Assembly (NCBI GenBank): GCA_026008535.1
Contig: BRKX01000004.1
Location: forward strand, 34,848,501-34,912,500
Length of the DNA stretch: 64,000 nucleotides
Source of the DNA: Perilla frutescens
Taxonomy: Eukaryota; Streptophyta; Magnoliopsida; Lamiales; Lamiaceae
Direction: 5' to 3'
Shown here: positions 58,301-64,000 of the stretch, one piece after another
How the letters are laid out: every line of letters starts with the position of its first letter
Position numbering within the stretch: position 1 is the stretch's first letter
The notes under the pieces: model-generated
Database searches by the model: none
What the model saw: the letters and a program-made list of their open reading frames with translations, nothing else
Told to the model about the DNA's origin: nothing
Made by a program: the position numbers and the translations under genes

Positions 58301-61300
58301 GACTTCCCTGATAAATCCAACTTCAATAAGTTTGTTCACCTCAGCTTCGATCAGAGGAACCAAGTCAGGTCGAAATCGACGTTGTGCTTGCTTGATTGGT
58401 CGTGCCCCTTTCTTGATGGATAAGTGGTGGACAGCTACCTTGGGATCTAGTCCCGACATTTCTTTGTAAGACCATGCAAACACATCTTTGAATTCTCTCA
58501 ATAGTCTAATATAAGATTCTTCTTCATCGGGGGTCAGTAGCGCGCTGATGTAAGTTGGTTGGGGATCGTCAATACTTCCCAAGTTGACCTCTTTTAGTTC
58601 ATCAACTGTGGCCTTGACACCTTCTTTAAATTGTGGGGGAGCATCTGCAGCATCCTCTTCTTCAATCTCGATTCCTTCATTCAAGGTGATGTGGTGTGAA
58701 GATGCGGTTTCTCCATTTGCTGTTTTAAGACTTGTGAATTCTATACACATCCTCATTCTCCCACTTCTTTGCCTCACTTGAACCAACTGTATTGTGCCAC
58801 TCATTTCATTGATGATGCCATTTCTTATCAAACTGAGCGTCTCTTGAAGTGCGAGACTCTGAACCATTTGAGGGATTGAATCATGAACATAGAATGACGA
58901 AGCGATACTCTCCCTATCATCTTCAATGTCGACGGTTTCTGTTAAAATAATAGTTTTCATTTTAGCTTGCAACTCTTTTCCGCATGTTATGGTTAATGTG
59001 GCTTGCTTCTTTCTGCAGGACGGGACCACACTCTTCCTTCGTTGTCCATTCACAGTTTTGGTCTTGGCAAAATTCAACTTCCGACAACCCGCCGGTTCAC
59101 TCTTCAATTTCTTGCCAAGTCTTTTGAACACGGACACTCGGGGAGTCTTTTCTTTATTTTTAGGTTTGTTTCCAAGCCTTTCAAATATGGATACTCGAGC
59201 TGTATTTTTTATATTTGCCATTAAAGAAGCTTCATCTTCAGAAATATTATTAGCATTGGCTCTTTTGATTGCAATACGGACAGGGTTTTGCGGTGTGAAT
59301 CCCAATCCCGCTTTGGGACTTTGAGCAGCATATCCACCATTTTTTGAGAATTTCTGAATGGCATTGCATTCACCTCTTTTTTTCCTGTCGTCTCTTGAGA
59401 GATGTTCTTTTACCCGTTGGTCATATCCAGCTTTGAGGAGGAGTGGAAATGCTTTTGGACCAAAGTTTTGAGGAATTGTATGTTCTGAGAGTTCTCCATG
59501 CTCAATCATACTTCCTTGCATTGGTCGGACAAATCCTTCAAGTGGTGGAGGAATTGGCTTTTTTGCATCAATTTTAGTCAGCGGTATCGTCAGTCCTCCC
59601 AAGGAATCTTCTTCGATGATAGGTGCTTCATTTTCACTCTTTTGGGCCTCATCATGTTCTATAGCTTTTAACGAATTCTTGCTTGGAAGATAATACTTTG
59701 CATCTGCAAAGTATGATTCAGACTCCATGAAAGGTTTATTATCTCTAACCACCTTTTTCACACTACCGCCTTGATAATATTTGAAGCATTGATGCAATGT
59801 TGAAGGGACAACCCTATTTTCGTGCAGCCATGGCCGTCCAAGAAGCATATTATAGGATGTCTTGGCATCTATCACATGGAATAATGCTGTCGAAGTCATA
59901 TCATCCATCAGTAGGTCCAATCTCATTGAGCCGAGAGCCCTTTGTCTTTCGTGGTTAAAACCTTGGATCATCAGTCAACTAGTTGAAAGTTCATCGGTTG
60001 AGATCCCTAATTTCTTCAGTGTGCGTAGAGGCAAGATATTAACTGCAGATCCCCCATCAACAAGTATCCTATTCACCTTTTGTTCATGAGTGTAACCACT
60101 AACGAACAGTGGTCGATTGTGAGGGTCAGAACCAAGCTCCAAATCTTCATCAGTGAAGGTTATGCACTCATCAACAACTGCAGATATTTCTTTCTCAAGT
60201 TGGTCTTTTGTTTGACTCGCAACTTCTTCATCACTTATCATGTTGCTGGATTCTAACGTGACGAGATTAGTGGTAGCGCCATCCTCTTCGAGTGATATCT
60301 TTCCTTGGCGCGACAGCTGCATAACCTTATCTTTAAAGATGAAGCAATCTTGTATAGGATGCCCAACCAGACGATGGTATTTGCAGTACTTCGGATCATC
60401 AGTTCGTCCTGATTCCTCGGGTCGTTTCATTTCTGGTAACTCGATGAGTTTCGCTTTGAGCAAGTTCTCGAAGATTCCAGGAACATCTGAATCTAAGAAG
60501 GGGTATTCTCTCTGCTGCATTTCCTTTAGAGTAAATTTTCTTTGTACTCTTTCTGGCGGAATGCTATTTTTCTCCTTAGCCTCTTCCTTCTTCTGAAATT
60601 TGATGGGTGTTGTTTTCACTGCCATAGATTCCCTTTTTGGATTTTTATCAATCGGCTTGCCCCCTTTCTTGAATTCTTGTTTCTCCTTTGGCTTTTGGGA
60701 CTCTTGAATTGGTGGTTCTTTAATTCCACTGGCGGCCATGCTCAATTCCATATCATGAGCTCTCGTAGCCAAGTCTTCAAAGGTCCTTGGTTGGATCCCT
60801 TTGAGGATATACTGAAGGCCCCATCGCATTCCTTGAATGCACATTTCGATTGTGGACGTTTCAGATAAACGATCCTTGCAATTAAGACACAGATTCCTCC
60901 ACATATTGATGTAGTCAATCATGTGTTCTTCATCCCACTGACGAGTGTTTGTGAGTTCTACCATACTCACGGTTCTTCTTGTGCTGTAAAAGCGGTTGAG
61001 GAACTCGTATTCCAACTGCCCCCAACTATCAATCCAGTTTGGTTCAAGGTCAGTGTACCAATCAAAAGCATTCCCTTTAAGCGAGCGGACAAATTGCTTT
61101 ACTAAACAATCACCATAGGTGCCAGCATTGTTGCACGTTTCAACAAAGTGAGCGATGTGCTGCCTAGGATTGCCCTTTCCATCAAACTGTGTAAACTTGG
61201 GAGGTTGATAGCCCGGAGGCATCTTTAGATCATCAATCCTCTGGGTGTATGGCTTCGAATAAGCTGAGGATGACTTGGAGTTTCCGTCAAACTTGCTTTT

Positions 61301-61801
61301 GATGGTCCCGTCGATAAATTCCCTTAGTTGGTTGATTTGAATGAATCCATCGTCAGAAACTTGGAGGCCCTTGGATGCAAATCTTTCTTCTTTGTTTGCT
61401 TGGTGCTTTGCGGGTGTTTCTTCGTCACCATTTTCATCATTCACCTCGTCATTTGCATGACTCGCCTCACCCTTATCTTTTCTTAGCTTTGAGATTTCAG
61501 CATCTTGATGCTGCATATGTTTGTGAATCCCTTCAATGAGCTTGGTTAGGTTCGCAAGCTGATCTTCTATAGTAGAGTCATTTGCCATCATGACAGCTGC
61601 ATCAAGTGAGTAGTCCGCTCGTGGTGGAAAATCACTTTCCATTCCTTCGTTGTTTGCGTCGATCCCCACAAGGTGAGGCTCTTCTTCCTCCACATTAACC
61701 ATCTTGGAAGCTTCCAAAGTTTGTTTAGCCATATTTCTTGTAGTCACTCCAACACTTTTTGTAATGGAATTTGAGGTATTTGAGATGTTAGACATCTTCA
61801 A
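55310..61801 (-). pseudogene. Tat-lineage gag-pol polyprotein with five in-frame stops
   Basis: All parts share one frame over about 2,160 codons with no frameshift. Order: gag (QFDGKGNPRQHIAHFVETC), a protease motif (VDGGSAVNILP), reverse transcriptase (SSIVPVRKKNRQIRVCVDF, YVDD box), a connection/RNase H-like domain lacking its first aspartate, a second RNase H with its acidic residues (YFDGAS, NVAEY, YGDSKL, KQADAL), and integrase (DYFSKWAEVVPL, TDNGKPF, a later NAAANGLAEAFNKT, a C-terminal GDLVLAIRRP). Stops are at 59975-59977, 57644-57646, 57221-57223, 56474-56476 and 56162-56164. Each can be a single transition from the residue usual at that site. Without readthrough this copy cannot make the polyprotein. 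The element is transcribed from the right-hand LTR. Confidence 0.92.
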
Positions 61802-61841
61802 ATCCGAAGCTTGATGAAGAGAAGAGATGAGAAGTAGAGCG

Positions 61842-61859
61842 GTCCCACCGGGCGTGCCA
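61842..61859 (-). promoter_or_regulatory. Primer binding site of the Tat-lineage element
   Basis: TGGCACGCCCGGTGGGAC on the minus strand lies five bases inside the 5' LTR, starts with the TGG expected for pairing with a tRNA 3' CCA end, and is GC-rich like other Tat/Ogre sites. I do not assign the tRNA. Confidence 0.65.
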
Positions 61860-61864
61860 GAATT

Positions 61865-62678
61865 TGTAACGCAAATTTCTTCGATTTATATTAATAAACA
61901 CCGAAAAAGCGTACAAAGAAATATTTTTGGATTGAAATTACAATTGTGGTTCGATTCTCTATCTAGATCTTCTGATTCTTCTCTTTGAAAATTTGATCTT
62001 CATGTTCTTCAAGATCTCCAGGGTGGATTTGCCTCTTTGATCTTCACGAATTTGATTTTTGGAGTTTATAACGTTGATTCGGATGGTCGAGACCTTGATT
62101 CCGGATCAAATGATGGTTTTGGATGATCTTGATGAAGAATGTCTTGAGTCTTCAAGAACAACTTGAGGATTCGAAGCTTGGAAACGTTGATCGGAGGGTG
62201 TAGCACCTTGATTCCGGATCAAACTTCAAGCTTTGGATGGTTTTGACGAGGAACGCGAAGAACGTCTTGAATCTTCAACTTGAGTGCCTTGAAGATTGGA
62301 GAGAGTTTTCTCTAGGGAATTCTTCTCCAAACTTGAGCTCTTGAAATTGTGTGTCTTCCTTTGGCCAAAGCCCTCTATTTATAGGCAAATGGAGAGAGAG
62401 TGAAGTAAATTAGGGCTTATGTGGCATGATTTCATTGGCCACTTGCATTTGCAATCACCTACATTAGTGTATTGATTTTTTGGTGTGAGCTCGCCACTTG
62501 TCGAATTTTCATTGGTTGAAAATTTCCACACATTAAATATCAAATTATTATTTATTATATTTAGGAATTTGATTAAATAAAATTCCTAAAATATAAATAA
62601 ATAATTTAATTTCGTATTTAATCATTTTAATTTCTACGTGGCACCATTTGATTGGCAATAAAAATTTAATTGCTTACA
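61865..62678 (-). repeat. 5' LTR of the Tat-lineage element
   Basis: This 814-bp LTR is the same length as its partner at 48829-49642. A minus-strand TATA box (CCTATAAATAGAGG) near 62370 should drive the genomic transcript leftward. The CCGGATCAAA segment occurs twice about 120 bp apart inside the LTR. Confidence 0.95.
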
Positions 62679-63540
62679 TAGAATATTATTTTATTTTTCT
62701 ATAAGTAACTCCCAAAATTAAACTTCAAAATTATTTTATTTTTTCTTTTTTTTTGTTGCGTAAAGAGTAATTTTAGTGGTGCAAATAGAAACTACCTCCA
62801 TTTTATTCATTCTTTGATTTCTTGTTGACTTCTTTGCTTAGTAGACACCTTTTTTTAAGTTTAATTTAATTCGTCCTTTGCCAATTTCATCACCTTTTTC
62901 TTGAAGTTTAATGTTGTGACACATCATGTTACTAGGAATGCTCATGATTTTCAGAACCTTATTATTGGGTTTAAACCCCCGCCTTCATTATATTTCTTGT
63001 TCTTGTTTATCTATTGAATGACAGATATTGCTTCTTCTTTTTTTTTAAAAAAAAAAAGGAACTCGTAATTAGCCTTTTTTTAGTCGGGGGTGATTTTATG
63101 ACTCAAAAGAAAGAAAAGATGGGGCTAGAAGAGGAAATTGGCCAGCAAGTTCTGCATGGTTCTTTCTTGTCACCTATCAAATAATTTGATACAGTCTATG
63201 ATGTGATAATGTAAAAACGTGACTTCCATCAGTTCAGAAAACATATCTGATATCTATAATAATAAGATAAGAACAGTACATCAATATTCATTCAACACAA
63301 GAATATTCACTATAATTTTTAAAACTATTTATAATCACTATATCCAACTTCCACTTCTTTTCTTCAAGAAAGACTTTGGCACCAAAGTTTTCTACCTCAG
63401 ACAGACCTGAGGCCACAAAATTCATTATAACGTTCATCAAACAAATCAGCCCATCAAATGCATTGTTCGTTTCTCGATTTTTCATTATTTAATAAAACGT
63501 AGAGATTGGAATCTATACATAAGTTCTACATTATACATAC
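62679..63540. other. AT-rich intergenic stretch, no gene seen
   Basis: It begins with the TAGAA target duplication and continues the sequence interrupted by the Gypsy element. No coding sequence is supported. The last 50-100 bp before 63541 are probably the 3' untranslated end of the paladin-like gene. Confidence 0.5.
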
Positions 63541-64000
63541 TCATCTATCGATTCTAAGATTATTACAAAGATGACCAAGTTCGGGCCTTGCGTCCATCCA
63601 AGTAGTGAATCTTGTCTCACTGGCTGAAGTGCTGTAAAGGTACGATCTAAACGCTATCAGGAAGAAGTATCGCCTGTGATGCACACGCACAGAATTAGAC
63701 AATGACTATGAGACAGCCCAAAATACAGTAGCTACATACAACTAGAAAGCATACTTCGAGATTGCATGCAAATGAAAAATCACCGGTTGGTGTAGATATT
63801 GCATAACCAGAGGTCATTGATGGTATTATTCATATGTTAGAAACTATGAAATATCTGATTATTCTGGAAAGAAACCAACCTTAGAGCCTTAATACCCATA
63901 TCAACGAGGTATGCCCGATGTTCATCACTTTCATTTGAAAGCCTTTCAAGTTCCTTGTAGTAGTAGAGAATATCATCTCTCAAATGTCCAGCCCCAGCAC
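63541..64000 (-). CDS. Paladin-like protein, last two exons (partial)
   Basis: Two exons can be read on the minus strand: one from the window edge to 63880 and the last from 63673 to the TGA at 63541. They join in phase 2 across a GTTGGT...CACAG intron. The encoded C-terminus has LRDDILYYYKELERLSNESD, then RRYFFLIAFRSYLYS, then FTTWMDARPELGHLCNNLRI. This pattern, a helix followed by an aromatic/Leu-rich helix and a 'TW' segment near the end, matches the C-terminus of paladin, a protein with cysteine-phosphatase-like domains. The catalytic part lies outside the window, so activity cannot be judged. The name is moderately sure. Confidence 0.6.

Larger units (their letters stand above)
48829..62678 (-). 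mobile_element. Complete Ty3/Gypsy element of the Tat lineage (13.85 kb)
   Basis: Two 814-bp LTRs (48829-49642 and 61865-62678) share TGTAACGC...GCTTACA ends and are flanked by the perfect 5-bp duplication TAGAA (48824-48828 and 62679-62683). On the minus strand the order is 5' LTR, primer binding site, gag, protease, reverse transcriptase, a degenerate RNase H, a second intact RNase H, integrase, a spacer, an antisense gene on the plus strand, polypurine tract and 3' LTR. Reverse transcriptase before integrase marks Gypsy; the dual RNase H and an extra frame near the 3' LTR mark the Tat branch. I count 11 differences between the LTRs (about 1.35%), so the insertion is young. Confidence 0.95.

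Noticed and set aside
1..64000. tRNA, rRNA or other structured RNA genes
   Set aside because: I saw no convincing cloverleaf, A/B-box pair or rRNA segment by eye; a tRNAscan/Infernal run would be needed to exclude small ones.

Overview
This is a plant nuclear window, very probably from a eudicot. It is AT-rich, with intron-split genes using mostly GT-AG borders and densely nested plant transposons (Sirevirus-type Copia, Tat-type Gypsy, CACTA, Mutator-like, hAT and foldback elements). The gene set is typical of flowering plants. I cannot name the species. All exon models below were read by eye from splice borders and frame continuity, without transcript data.

Layout. 1-3.3 kb: AT-rich repeats with one complete small hAT element and a foldback repeat. 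3.3-18.9 kb: a decayed Sirevirus-like Copia element on the minus strand, split inside its integrase by a complete 6.7-kb CACTA element. 18.9-22.9 kb: spacer with a Mutator-like element nested in a smaller inverted-repeat element, then another inverted-repeat element. 22.9-29.1 kb: an ASY3-like meiotic axis gene (+). 30.4-31.3 kb: a small PIF-type bHLH gene with an atypical basic region (+). 31.5-33.7 kb: an intronless PLS-class PPR gene (-). 33.9-36.2 kb: a CHMP7-like ESCRT-III gene (-). 37.1-38.0 kb: a solo LTR with its target duplication. 38.4-47.6 kb: a COQ8/ABC1 kinase-like gene (-) with a transposon in its largest intron. 48.8-62.7 kb: a complete, young Tat-lineage Gypsy element with matching 814-bp LTRs and target duplication. 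63.5 kb to the edge: the last two exons of a paladin-like gene (-).

The host genes are unrelated housekeeping, regulatory and meiotic genes in ordinary neighbourhood, with no operon-like logic: ASY3 (meiotic chromosome axis), bHLH (transcription), PPR (organelle RNA), CHMP7 (membrane remodelling), COQ8 (mitochondrial ubiquinone synthesis) and paladin (phosphatase-like).

The most unusual structure is inside the Gypsy element. Between pol and the 3' LTR, antisense to gag-pol, lies what looks like a complete cellular-style gene: TATA box, two leader introns, a plant mobile domain (PMD) coding region, one coding intron and a coiled-coil tail. Two frameshifts now interrupt it. The element's gag-pol is one unbroken frame of about 2,160 codons apart from five stop codons, each explicable as a single C-to-T or G-to-A change.
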